Shown here one piece after another: positions 1 to 7,183 of a stretch of 11,354 bases of DNA (the stretch's first letter is position 1; each line of letters opens with the position of its first letter). Below the pieces are notes generated by a model, which worked only from the letters and a program-made list of their open reading frames with translations, searched no databases and was not told where the DNA came from. The stretch is from a bacterium (GTDB lineage Bacteria; JAMCPX01), in the NCBI GenBank assembly GCA_021815065.1, contig JAKAHI010000011.1:1-11354 (forward strand). Direction: 5' to 3'. The translations under genes and the position numbers were made by a program.

Positions 1-573
1 CCGGAAGGAGAACGGTATCCTTCACTGGTCGCGCGGAACGCCATACGGCAGGAAAAGCTCATCGGTATAGCACCGGGTTCAACGTGGGGAACGAAACAAT
101 GGACGCAGGAAGGATATGCAGAATTGATCAAACGATTGCATGAAAAAGGTTTTCGTATGGTACTCATTGGAAATAAAAGCGATGCAGCGGTTGCGGACAG
201 GATAAAGGCCATTGCGGGTGTCGGGCTCGACGATATGACCGGTAAAACGGGGCTGAAAGAACTTATAGAATTGCTCTCAAGCCTGAGATTACTGATATCG
301 AACGATAATGGCGCGATGCAGGTGGCCCAGGCGCTCAATACGCCCATAGCGGCTCTGTTTGGCCCCACCGTTCCCGAACAGGGCTTTGCCCCCATTCGGC
401 AGAATACCGTTGTAATCGAAAGCAAAGGGCTTTACTGCAGGCCATGCTCTGCTCATGGGCCCATGGAGTGCCCCGAAGGCCATTTTTTATGCATGAAGTC
501 CATTACACCGGACGCTGTGTACAAGGTGGTGGAGGAAATGGCAGGTGAACGGGTTGGGGGAGTTGACGCATGA
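1..573 (+). CDS. GT9 glycosyltransferase (heptosyltransferase-like), 5' end missing
   Basis: The reading frame is open from base 1, so this is the C-terminal 190 residues of a protein that starts left of the window; internal TTG or ATG codons are not the real start. It shows the second Rossmann domain of the GT9 family: IGIAPGSTWGTKQW at visible residues 21-34, then a nucleotide-sugar-binding segment SNDNGAMQVAQAL near residues 100-112, followed by ALFGPT. The usual His of the D-x-G-x-x-H motif is Gln here. A cysteine cluster C-x2-C-x7-C-x6-C (visible residues 146, 149, 157, 164) lies near the end. GT9 enzymes typically move heptose from ADP-heptose onto lipid A-Kdo or core sugars at the cytoplasmic membrane face. 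The tail closely matches that of the GT9 at 2544-3560, suggesting a duplication. The stop overlaps the next start (ATGA). The exact sugar transferred cannot be read from sequence. Confidence 0.9.
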   Translation, partial: PEGERYPSLVARNAIRQEKLIGIAPGSTWGTKQWTQEGYAELIKRLHEKGFRMVLIGNKSDAAVADRIKAIAGVGLDDMTGKTGLKELIELLSSLRLLISNDNGAMQVAQALNTPIAALFGPTVPEQGFAPIRQNTVVIESKGLYCRPCSAHGPMECPEGHFLCMKSITPDAVYKVVEEMAGERVGGVDA

Positions 574-1601
574 GAATTCTTATCAGCAGGACCGACAGGA
601 TAGGAGACCTGGTGCTGTCGACGCCGGTCTTCGAGGCCATAAAAAAACACCTGCCGGACGCCTCTACGCTGGTCATGGCACGAAAAGGCATCATAGACGT
701 TATCAGCGACAACCCGTTTGTCGATGAGTACATAACCTACGATCCCATGGGAGCGCATAAAGGATTCAGTGGTGCCCTGGCCCTTTCAAAAACGATACGA
801 CAAAAGCATGTCGATATCGCAGTCGAATTGTTCATGTCGTTTTATCCCGCACTCGCTGTCAGGCTTGCAGGTATAAAAAAGATAATCGGGCCGGGCTCGA
901 GGATTTACTCCTTTGCGCTCCTGACCGATGTTATACAACAGCACCGTAAAGAGTCTAAATATAACGAGGCTGCTTATAATCTTATGTTGTTAAAGCCGCT
1001 GGGCATGGATGAAATGAATATTAAACCGCGGGTGTACCTGTCCGACAACCAGGACAGCTGCGAAAAATTCCTGTTGAATCAGGGCGTGAAACCGTTCAAC
1101 TACTTCGTTGTTCATCCGGGTATGGGCGGGTCTGCGAAGAACCTGTCCGTTGAAAAGTACGTGATGTTGATCAGGGCCATGACGGAACGCTATAAGCTGC
1201 CTGTGGTATTGACCGGAAGCTATGTGGATCATACGGCGGTAAACAGAATAACCGCTGAGCTTCATGACAATCCTCAGGTCAAAGATATGTGCTGTGTCCT
1301 GTCCATGCACCAATTAAAAATGGTCTTATTTTTTGCAAAGGCCATGATAGGTCCGTCAACGGGACCAATGCACATATCAGCAGCACTTGGCAGGCCGACC
1401 GTTGCCGTATTTTCACCGATAAAGGCGCAATCCGCGGCACGCTGGTCTCCCTATTTACTTCGTAACGCTGCTGTAGTAGAACCGGAAACGGGATGTTCAG
1501 AACAGTACACGTGTAATAAAAAATGTTTACATTATGATTGTATGGATTCAATAACTATAGAAAAGATATTAAAAAAGTTGGAGGAGTTAATTGCGATTTA
1601 A
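570..1601 (+). CDS. GT9 glycosyltransferase (heptosyltransferase-like)
   Basis: A complete 343-residue GT9 protein, the usual family length. The N-terminal Rossmann domain opens with MRILISRTDRIGDLVLSTP; Asp13 in the R-I-G-D motif matches the conserved Asp of WaaC-type enzymes. The C-terminal domain has VVHPGMGGSAKNL (residues 180-192) and GPSTGPMHISAALGRP (261-276). In that motif the family's common Asp is Ser, while the His is kept. The tail has Cys309, 315, 319 and 324 followed by M-D-x-I. It is expected to transfer a heptose or hexose to a growing core oligosaccharide. The ATG overlaps the preceding stop by 4 bases, and GGGGGAG at 556-562 gives a good ribosome site 7 bases upstream. The last 11 bases overlap the next gene's TTG start. 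The GGSAKN-type loop differs from the PGSxWxTKxW loop of its neighbours, so it probably belongs to another GT9 subgroup with a different substrate. Confidence 0.93.
   Translation: MRILISRTDRIGDLVLSTPVFEAIKKHLPDASTLVMARKGIIDVISDNPFVDEYITYDPMGAHKGFSGALALSKTIRQKHVDIAVELFMSFYPALAVRLAGIKKIIGPGSRIYSFALLTDVIQQHRKESKYNEAAYNLMLLKPLGMDEMNIKPRVYLSDNQDSCEKFLLNQGVKPFNYFVVHPGMGGSAKNLSVEKYVMLIRAMTERYKLPVVLTGSYVDHTAVNRITAELHDNPQVKDMCCVLSMHQLKMVLFFAKAMIGPSTGPMHISAALGRPTVAVFSPIKAQSAARWSPYLLRNAAVVEPETGCSEQYTCNKKCLHYDCMDSITIEKILKKLEELIAI
1580..1586 (+). promoter_or_regulatory. Shine-Dalgarno supporting a TTG start
   Basis: GGAGGAG lies 4 bases before TTG at 1591. There is no ATG in this frame before the radical SAM cysteine motif, so this site decides the start. 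It sits inside the 3' end of the previous gene, whose stop at 1599-1601 lies just past the TTG, so translation is probably coupled. Confidence 0.65.
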
Positions 1602-2541
1602 CAGCGCTGTCAGGCTGATCGGACCGCTCAGAAGGCCTCTCAGAAATTATATACTGAGCAAGAGACTGAGATTTCCAAAGCTTATCTCTCTTGAACTCAC
1701 GAACGCCTGTAATGCCCGGTGCGTTATGTGTCCGAGGGACCAGATGAGCAGAAAGATAGGCACCATGGGCATGGATGTTATAGAAAAATTATGCCGTGAT
1801 GCCTACAAAAAGCCCGTGCAGAAGATCAATATGTTCGGCTTTGGAGAGTCTTTGCTGCATCCCCGGCTCATTGAAATCATCGGCTATGTAAAAAAATCCC
1901 TTCCCGGCGTTGAATTGAACCTCAGCACAAACGCCCAGCTTTTAGATGACCGTCTTGCGTCCGGACTGCTTGCTTCCGGCATTGACAGGATCAACATAGA
2001 TATAGACGGAGTTACGAAAGGAACGTACGAACAGGTCAGGAAGCAGCTGAAATTCGAGACCGTGATCGCCAATATCAATAACTTGATACAGATGCGGAAC
2101 AAACTGCATTCCAGGGTCGTCGTGTCCGTTACGATCATTGAAATGGATCTGACAAAGGCGGAGGTAAAGCCGTTTCAGCGGTTATGGTCGGGTGTTGCCG
2201 ATATCGTTTATGTAAATCATTACAACACCTGGACAGGGGTCTTTCCCGACAGGAATACCCGCAAGGTCAAGCTGAATAAATTCAATGTCCCCTGTAAGAA
2301 TCCGTGGAGGGAAATGATCGTGAATTATAATGGAAGCATAGCGTTTTGCTGTATGGACTTCAATTCAACGGTCGTTATCGGCAATATCATGGAGCAGACA
2401 ATCGAGGAGATATGGCGCGGTGAGAAAATGGAAAATTTGAGACGATTGCACCTCCAGGGCAGGTATAACGAGATACCGATATGCAGCCGGTGCAATGAAT
2501 TCGTTTTCCAGAGCGACACATTCTGGGCCAATCTTTTCTAA
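1591..2541 (+). CDS. Radical SAM/SPASM domain protein
   Basis: A 316-residue radical SAM enzyme. The cluster motif C-x3-C-x2-C is at Cys40, Cys44 and Cys47 (CNARCVMC) and should bind the 4Fe-4S cluster that cleaves S-adenosylmethionine. GFGESLLHP at 83-91 corresponds to the GGEP-like motif. The C-terminal third has the SPASM pattern: Cys235, Cys253/254, an IGN motif near 263-265, EIW near 273-275, and C-x2-C at 298/301, enough to ligate one auxiliary Fe-S cluster. Proteins of this build occur in surface-polysaccharide clusters of anaerobes, but their substrates are mostly unknown. Its place between GT9 genes suggests it modifies a sugar, lipid carrier or nucleotide sugar of this pathway; that is an inference. 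The start is TTG with GGAGGAG upstream, overlapping the preceding gene by 11 bases. The next gene begins 2 bases after its stop. The fold is certain; the reaction is not. Confidence 0.92.
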   Translation: MRFNSAVRLIGPLRRPLRNYILSKRLRFPKLISLELTNACNARCVMCPRDQMSRKIGTMGMDVIEKLCRDAYKKPVQKINMFGFGESLLHPRLIEIIGYVKKSLPGVELNLSTNAQLLDDRLASGLLASGIDRINIDIDGVTKGTYEQVRKQLKFETVIANINNLIQMRNKLHSRVVVSVTIIEMDLTKAEVKPFQRLWSGVADIVYVNHYNTWTGVFPDRNTRKVKLNKFNVPCKNPWREMIVNYNGSIAFCCMDFNSTVVIGNIMEQTIEEIWRGEKMENLRRLHLQGRYNEIPICSRCNEFVFQSDTFWANLF

Positions 2542-2543
2542 AA

Positions 2544-3560
2544 ATGAAAATACTGCTTTTAAGATTCAGTTCTCTCGGTGACGTAATTCTGACCATGCCG
2601 GTTGCCCGGGCTCTGGTGCGCGCAATGCCGGGTGCATCCGTGGACCTCGGTACAAAGCTCGAATATCGGGGCCTGTTTACCCCGGCATCCCCGTTCACCG
2701 CCGTACACTACCTCGATGATGCCGGTGCTTTGCCGTTTATAAAAACCGTAAATGAGCAGGGATACGATATCATCGCCGACCTGCACGCAAGCCTCAGAAC
2801 CACCGTGATGATGCCGTTGCTGAAAGCCCGGGTAAAGAAAAGGTACAGGAATGGGGCTTTTTCACGCAGGTTTTTTGTCGGAACGGGGGTAAAACTATCG
2901 GCTTTCCCTACTGTACTTCAGAGGTATCTGAGCACGTTTGCCCTGACGGACATTCCCGGGGCACCCTGGTTTGCCCTCGGCAAAGAGGAGAGGAGAAAGG
3001 GCAGTCTTATCTTAAAAGATGCCGGCATTCATAAAGACAGGGTAATCGGTGTTGCACCGGGTGCAAAATGGGATACAAAAAAATGGGATATCAGCCGTTA
3101 CGCAGAGCTTGCCCGCAGGCTCGAAGATAAAGCGTATGACGTTATTTTCGTTTTTGGTAAAGGGGATGAAAAGGACAGGGACATGCTCTTGAATATATCC
3201 CCGGATTTCAAGATGCTGAACACCGCCGATTATACCCTGCGGGACATGGCTTATGCAATAGGGGAAATGGATGTGTTTGTCAGCAGTGATACCGGGCTTA
3301 TGCATCTTGCCGAGGCAGCGGCTACACCCCTTGTCACGATGTTCGGACCAACCACCCGGGAGTTCGGTTTTTTCCCTGCCGGACAAAAAAGCATTGTACT
3401 GGAAAAGCAGCTCGTGTGCAGGCCATGCACCGTTCATGGCTCTGAGAAATGCAAACAGGGGGTCCATACCTGCATGGAGGACATCACGGTTGAGAACGTA
3501 GAATCGGCCGTTCTGAGTCTCATCGATACTGTGCCGGCAGCGAGTGCGGGGATGGTATAG
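2544..3560 (+). CDS. GT9 glycosyltransferase (heptosyltransferase-like)
   Basis: A complete 338-residue GT9 protein. The N-terminus MKILLLRFSSLGDVILTMP has the conserved Asp13. The second domain shows IGVAPGAKWDTKKW (168-181) and the sugar-nucleotide motif SSDTGLMHLAEA (247-258) with both Asp and His intact, then FGPT. The tail holds Cys292, 295, 303 and 310 (C-x2-C-x7-C-x6-C), the same spacing as the partial GT9 at the left edge. The two also share the CRPC...HG...C...CM..IT pattern, so they look like in-operon paralogues. Of the four GT9 proteins this is the most canonical and best fits an ADP-heptose:LPS heptosyltransferase of WaaF type. That name comes from family resemblance only. The gene starts 2 bases after the previous stop with no clear Shine-Dalgarno (ttttctaaaa precedes ATG), so it probably depends on coupled translation. 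The next gene follows after 2 bases. Confidence 0.93.
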   Translation: MKILLLRFSSLGDVILTMPVARALVRAMPGASVDLGTKLEYRGLFTPASPFTAVHYLDDAGALPFIKTVNEQGYDIIADLHASLRTTVMMPLLKARVKKRYRNGAFSRRFFVGTGVKLSAFPTVLQRYLSTFALTDIPGAPWFALGKEERRKGSLILKDAGIHKDRVIGVAPGAKWDTKKWDISRYAELARRLEDKAYDVIFVFGKGDEKDRDMLLNISPDFKMLNTADYTLRDMAYAIGEMDVFVSSDTGLMHLAEAAATPLVTMFGPTTREFGFFPAGQKSIVLEKQLVCRPCTVHGSEKCKQGVHTCMEDITVENVESAVLSLIDTVPAASAGMV

Positions 3561-3562
3561 AT

Positions 3563-4339
3563 ATGTCCGGGTTGTCCGTTGTCATTGTTACCCAGAACGA
3601 GCAGGACAGGATCCGGCAATGTCTTGAATCGGTCGCATGGGCGGATGAGATCATCATTGTTGATGCGTTCAGTACGGACAGGACGATCGAGCTCTGCAGG
3701 CCGTACACGGACAAGATATACAGCAGGCGCTGGGATGGGTTTATACCGCAAAAGAACTATGCATTGTCCCTTGCAACGAAACAATGGGTGCTCTCTCTGG
3801 ATGCGGACGAACAGTTGTCCGGGCAGGTACAAACGGAAATCAAGGACGTACTGAAAGGACATGACCCTGATTGCGCCGCTTATTCCATGCCGAGGAAAAC
3901 GTGGTATCTCGGGAGATGGATGCTCCATTCCGGCTGGTACCCGGATCGAAAGGTAAGGCTCATCAGGAAGGGCACTGCTCTGTGGGGAGGGATCGAACCT
4001 CATGACGTACTGCAGGCAAAGGGCAGAGTCTGTGCGTTGAAGGGCGATATCCTTCATTATTCTTTCCGAAATCTCTCCCACCACATAAAGAAACTCGATT
4101 ATTTTACGGATGCAGCTTCCATGGAATTGATAAAATCGGGAAGGCGTGCGGGTATTCAAGGCATGGTCATGCACCCTGCCGGTATGTTTTTTAAGATGTT
4201 TGTTCTCAAAAAGGGTTTTCTGGACGGCATGCAGGGATTTATTGCTGCAGGTGTATCCGCATTCCATGTGTTTATGAAATATGCAAAGGCATGGGAAGCG
4301 GGCAAAGGGATCCAAGAGAAAGGGATTGGGAATACATGA
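3563..4339 (+). CDS. GT2 glycosyltransferase, WaaE-like
   Basis: A 258-residue family 2 glycosyltransferase of the GT-A fold. It opens with LSVVIVTQNEQDRIRQCLES, then ADEIIIVDAFSTDRT (27-41), the nucleotide-binding segment. SLDADEQ at 78-84 carries the D-x-D metal-binding pair (Asp80, Asp82). The layout matches the LPS core beta-glycosyltransferase group that includes WaaE/KdtX, which adds glucose to heptose I in enterobacterial cores. No membrane anchor is evident apart from a hydrophobic stretch near residues 200-216. It follows the GT9 gene by 2 bases and shares an ATGA overlap with the next gene. In the pathway it would branch or extend the heptose region made by neighbouring GT9 enzymes. 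The sugar and linkage are not determined; a glucosyl or galactosyl transferase is most likely by analogy. The start ATG at 3563 is supported by the family N-terminus and a GGGGA element about 9 bases upstream. Confidence 0.92.
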   Translation: MSGLSVVIVTQNEQDRIRQCLESVAWADEIIIVDAFSTDRTIELCRPYTDKIYSRRWDGFIPQKNYALSLATKQWVLSLDADEQLSGQVQTEIKDVLKGHDPDCAAYSMPRKTWYLGRWMLHSGWYPDRKVRLIRKGTALWGGIEPHDVLQAKGRVCALKGDILHYSFRNLSHHIKKLDYFTDAASMELIKSGRRAGIQGMVMHPAGMFFKMFVLKKGFLDGMQGFIAAGVSAFHVFMKYAKAWEAGKGIQEKGIGNT

Positions 4340-5454
4340 GGATCGTGGAAGTCATCAATGTACCCTGGTGGAATGCTGCCGCTGAATACTGCATTTCCAT
4401 AAGCAGTGCATTGTCAAAAAGGGGGCACGATGTGATCGTCCTTTGCGAGAAGGACACGCCGTCGTACAAGAAAGCCGTTGCAGAAAACCTGCAGGTTGAA
4501 TCCCTGCTCAGATTCAGACCGCTGCATTTTCTTTCGGATCTGTTTGCGATAAAGAGCACGTTCAGGACATTGTACAACGATGTGCAGATCGTCAATGTTC
4601 ATACGGCCCATACCCAGAGCTTGTTCGTTATAGCAAAAGTGCTGTTTGGTCTGAGGTATAAACTTATCAGAACGCGCGTTGACTCAAGAAAGATCAAGCG
4701 GTATCCTTTCAATAAATTCTCCTATAAGAGCATGAGCGGTGTTATCGTAGCGAACAAAGCAGACCAGGAAGAGATCGGATCGTTTACAAACTTACCCGGG
4801 AACAGGATTAAGATAATCCACGCGGGTGTGGACACAGACAGATTCAGGCAGACCGGCAAGAAAGCAGAGAGCAGGCAGAAGTTCCACATACCATCCGATG
4901 CGCCGGTGATAGGCAATATAGCACGGCGTTCTCCGGTAAAAGGCCATGATGTTTTTTTTAAGGCCGCACAGCTTGTTCAGAGCGATATGAAGAACGCCTT
5001 TTTCGTTACTGCCGGTGTCGATGATACGGTTTCCCTGGAGTCTTTAAGAGGTATGGCAGAGCAGGCAGGCGTACTTGAAAGAACGCTGTTCCTGGAGTAT
5101 GTGGACAATGTCGAAGAACTGATAAACTGTCTTGATATCGGCATTGTGAGTTCGGTCGGTTCGGAAAATCATTCGCGCATAACGCTTGAATACATGGCGT
5201 GCGGCATTCCCGTCGTGGGCTCAAACGTAGGCGACATAGCGGAATTGATAGAAGATAGAAAAACCGGATTCCTTGTCAGGGCAGGGGATTTTGTTGCAAT
5301 GGCGGATGCAGTTATCCGGTTATTGAAGGACAATGAGCTGCGGGAGATTTTTGGTTACAGTGCCCGCAGACTTGCAGAACAGAAATTTTCTGTAAACAAT
5401 TTTGCGGAATCAACAGAGCTGTTTTACATGGGAGTCATGAGCAGGAAGGGATAG
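4336..5454 (+). CDS. GT4 glycosyltransferase (GT-B fold)
   Basis: A 372-residue family 4 retaining glycosyltransferase. I place the start at ATG 4336, overlapping the GT2 stop by 4 bases, because the protein then begins MRIVEVINVPWWNAAAEYC, a normal GT4 first strand. An in-frame ATG at 4291 would add 15 charged residues that lie inside the GT2 gene. The acceptor domain includes VHTAHTQS (88-95). The donor domain has IIHAGVDTDRF (160-170), NIARRSPVKGHD (194-205) and the E-x7-E motif at Glu277 and Glu285, followed by YMACGIPVVGSNVGDIAE, which contacts the nucleotide sugar. These features indicate use of a UDP- or GDP-sugar, unlike the ADP-heptose expected for the GT9 neighbours. It probably extends the core oligosaccharide. 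The next gene starts 18 bases after the stop, the widest gap yet in the operon. Sugar specificity is unknown. Confidence 0.91.
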   Translation: MRIVEVINVPWWNAAAEYCISISSALSKRGHDVIVLCEKDTPSYKKAVAENLQVESLLRFRPLHFLSDLFAIKSTFRTLYNDVQIVNVHTAHTQSLFVIAKVLFGLRYKLIRTRVDSRKIKRYPFNKFSYKSMSGVIVANKADQEEIGSFTNLPGNRIKIIHAGVDTDRFRQTGKKAESRQKFHIPSDAPVIGNIARRSPVKGHDVFFKAAQLVQSDMKNAFFVTAGVDDTVSLESLRGMAEQAGVLERTLFLEYVDNVEELINCLDIGIVSSVGSENHSRITLEYMACGIPVVGSNVGDIAELIEDRKTGFLVRAGDFVAMADAVIRLLKDNELREIFGYSARRLAEQKFSVNNFAESTELFYMGVMSRKG

Positions 5455-5472
5455 GGAAGGTACGGTACGCAA

Positions 5473-6519
5473 ATGGAAACTATAAAAGAACACGCCGGAT
5501 TTTTAATCATCCATACAGGTCAGATAGGGGATAATCTGCTTACGACCCCGGTAATAAGGAGCATAAGAAAGGCAAGGCCTGACGCATACATTGCATTCCT
5601 GACGACCCCGCCGAACATTCACGTTTTTACCTATAATCCCTATCTTGACGAAATTATACTGCTCGATAAATCGATGCAGGTTGGCGAGTACACAAGATTT
5701 TTGCTGAACATCAAAAAGAGAAGGTTTGATGTAGTACTGGATTACCTTTGCAACCCGAGAACCGCATTCATAACGTGGTTTTCTGACGCACGGCAGAGGA
5801 TTGGCTATGATCTCAGGTTCCGCAAATATGCGTACAATGTCGTGGTAACCAGGGACCCAAAACCGAAATACAGCGTTGATTTTAAATATGACCTGTTGAA
5901 AGGCCTCGGTATTCAGGGAGACGGGTATGGACTGGACCTTTTTATACCGGAGTCAGCAGACAGGTTTGCCATGGAATTCCTGTCCGGCATAAAGAAAGAG
6001 CCCGCACCGCTGATAACAATGTCTGTTGTCAGCAGAAGGGCGTATAAGCAGTGGGCGCCGGAGAGGTTTGCAAGACTCGGCGATATGCTTATCAGCAAGC
6101 TCGGGGCATCACTGCTCCTGTTATGGGGGCCGGGAGAGAAGACGTATGTTCAGCAGGTCATGTACATGATGAAGCATAAGCCGTTTCTGTCGCCGCAAAC
6201 CGATTCTATCAAGGAACTTGCAGCTATAATCCGGCATTCGGATATGCATATCGGCAACGACAACGGTGTAAAGCATATAGCCATAGCAATGCAAACGCCG
6301 ACCCTTACCATCCATGGTCCGAGCGATCCCGTAAGCTGGGATCCGCCCGACAGCCCTTTTCATGTTTGGATTAAAAAGGACGCCGGATGCGGCAAGTGCG
6401 TGCCGCGTAATTGCAAGTACGAATTGAAGTGCCTTGATGCTGTCCAGCCGGACGAGGTGTTTGGGCTCGCGGAGCTCCTGCACAAAAGGACAAGCGGCAT
6501 ACAAAGGAATGCGGTTTAG
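5473..6519 (+). CDS. GT9 glycosyltransferase, divergent
   Basis: A 348-residue GT9 protein with seven extra N-terminal residues relative to its neighbours. The first strand is FLIIHTGQIGDNLLTTP, with the conserved Asp at position 20. The second domain has NDNGVKHIAIAM (262-273), keeping Asp and His, then HGPSDP. The loop that reads PGSxWxTKxW in relatives is here SVVSRRAYKQW (184-194); it keeps K-x-W but lacks the Pro-Gly. The tail has Cys306, 309, 314 and 320, then L-D-x-V, a variant of the four-cysteine cluster. It is the least typical of the four GT9 proteins and may use a different donor or acceptor. AAGG at 5457-5460 is 12 bases before ATG, a rather long spacing. It ends 17 bases before the membrane-protein gene. 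It could act on a sugar other than heptose, since GT9 also includes such activities. Confidence 0.91.
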   Translation: METIKEHAGFLIIHTGQIGDNLLTTPVIRSIRKARPDAYIAFLTTPPNIHVFTYNPYLDEIILLDKSMQVGEYTRFLLNIKKRRFDVVLDYLCNPRTAFITWFSDARQRIGYDLRFRKYAYNVVVTRDPKPKYSVDFKYDLLKGLGIQGDGYGLDLFIPESADRFAMEFLSGIKKEPAPLITMSVVSRRAYKQWAPERFARLGDMLISKLGASLLLLWGPGEKTYVQQVMYMMKHKPFLSPQTDSIKELAAIIRHSDMHIGNDNGVKHIAIAMQTPTLTIHGPSDPVSWDPPDSPFHVWIKKDAGCGKCVPRNCKYELKCLDAVQPDEVFGLAELLHKRTSGIQRNAV

Positions 6520-6536
6520 CACCGGCAGAACGGCGT

Positions 6537-6995
6537 ATGACACCCTTTGATAAATGGCTTGCGGTTGTTCTTACCACGATAAATCCTCTCACCGGCAGGG
6601 GCATGGCAATCCCGCTCGGTATAGAGTTCGGCCTGCCCATAGTCCTCGTATCTCTTGTGTCCGGAGTGACCAACTTCATCCTTGCAGTCGCACTGGTTCT
6701 GTTTGTGGACCGGTTCGGACATATCCCGTGGATTCGAAAGTATATAGACAGGAAACGCGGCAACAAAGTAACGCAGTTTATACAGGGGAAAGGGCTTCTC
6801 TATTCTGTAGTGCTGGGACCTTTTATCCTTGGTACGTTTGCGGTTGTGCTCGTGTTTCAGGCGCTCGGTGCCGACAGGAAACGCATGATTCTGTACAGCC
6901 TCCTCAGTGCCATCATCGTGACCCCGGTACTGGCATGGATCTCACCGCTCTTTGTGGACATATTGAATCAGTACAAAAGGATGCTGCATTTTTAA
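6537..6995 (+). CDS. Small polytopic membrane protein, possibly small multidrug export (PF06695-like)
   Basis: A 152-residue hydrophobic protein with three clear membrane segments at about residues 31-56, 86-110 and 117-141, and a possible re-entrant stretch at 8-30. The positively charged loop 67-78 (KYIDRKRGNK) is probably cytoplasmic. The early motif GRGMAIPLGIEFGLP (20-34) resembles the E-x-R-G-A-I-P-L-G signature I associate with the small multidrug export family PF06695, but with Gly in place of the Glu, so this family call is tentative. It is the last gene of the plus-strand operon, 17 bases after the GT9. The ribosome site is weak (ggcagaacggcgt before ATG). A transport or membrane-scaffolding role in the glycan pathway is guesswork. 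A longer overlapping frame at 6554-7021 has no membrane pattern and is a shadow. Confidence 0.75.
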   Translation: MTPFDKWLAVVLTTINPLTGRGMAIPLGIEFGLPIVLVSLVSGVTNFILAVALVLFVDRFGHIPWIRKYIDRKRGNKVTQFIQGKGLLYSVVLGPFILGTFAVVLVFQALGADRKRMILYSLLSAIIVTPVLAWISPLFVDILNQYKRMLHF

Positions 6996-7044
6996 ACCCG
7001 GCAGATGCCGTTTCAGGTTAACCCGAAAAAGGCGATTGTAAAAT

Positions 7045-7051
7045 AAGGAGG
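7045..7051 (+). promoter_or_regulatory. Near-ideal Shine-Dalgarno sequence in the left repeat arm
   Basis: AAGGAGG is 8 bases before ATG at 7060, stronger than any ribosome site in the plus-strand operon. It lies inside the perfect 14-bp arm, so in a plus-strand transcript it could pair with TAAACCTCCTTATT at 7215-7228 and be hidden. The same core also occurs on the minus strand, 13 bases after the gmk stop, where no start codon follows at a usable distance. Confidence 0.5.
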
Positions 7052-7059
7052 TTTATGCA

Positions 7060-7137
7060 ATGAGCGATAAGCCCGCGTCAAATAAAGGTATTCTTCGAAA
7101 ATCCGATGAGGAAACCATACCGGGTAATTGCATATAA
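7060..7137 (+). CDS. Possible 25-residue ORF or gene remnant
   Basis: ATG at 7060 starts a 25-codon frame ending at TAA 7135-7137. The peptide begins MSDKPASNKGILRKSDEET and is hydrophilic, with no membrane segment or recognised motif. The only strong argument for translation is AAGGAGG at the best spacing. An overlapping frame from ATG 7106 encodes 15 more residues (MRKPYRVIAYKHTED), so this may be the frameshifted start of a lost gene. I recognise no family. It could be a leader peptide, a decayed gene or chance. Confidence 0.25.
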   Translation: MSDKPASNKGILRKSDEETIPGNCI

Positions 7138-7150
7138 ACATACAGAGGAC

Positions 7151-7183
7151 TAAAATCTCGTTTCTATATGGAAACGTAGAGAT
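7151..7183 (-). terminator. Possible terminator of the gmk operon
   Basis: On the minus strand ATCTC-tac-GTTTC pairs with GAAAC-GAGAT across a CATATA loop, leaving a 3-base bulge, and the stem is followed by TTTTAG. It lies about 58-90 bases past the gmk stop. The stem is AT-rich and the T-run is only four, so it is a weak candidate. It also forms the tip of the larger nested repeat. Confidence 0.35.

Noticed and set aside
3434..4315. Long antisense frame of 293 codons opposite the GT2 gene and the end of a GT9 gene
   Set aside because: It spans two well-supported genes, shows no coherent domain or membrane pattern, and reflects base composition of the opposite strand.
4291..4335. Upstream ATG extension of the GT4 gene
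   Set aside because: The 15 added residues are charged, unlike a GT4 first strand, and lie within the GT2 gene; ATG 4336 gives the usual ATGA overlap.
6996..7013. Short hairpin CGGC-AGAT-GCCG followed by TTT just after the membrane-protein stop
   Set aside because: The stem has four pairs and the T-run three bases, too weak to call a terminator.
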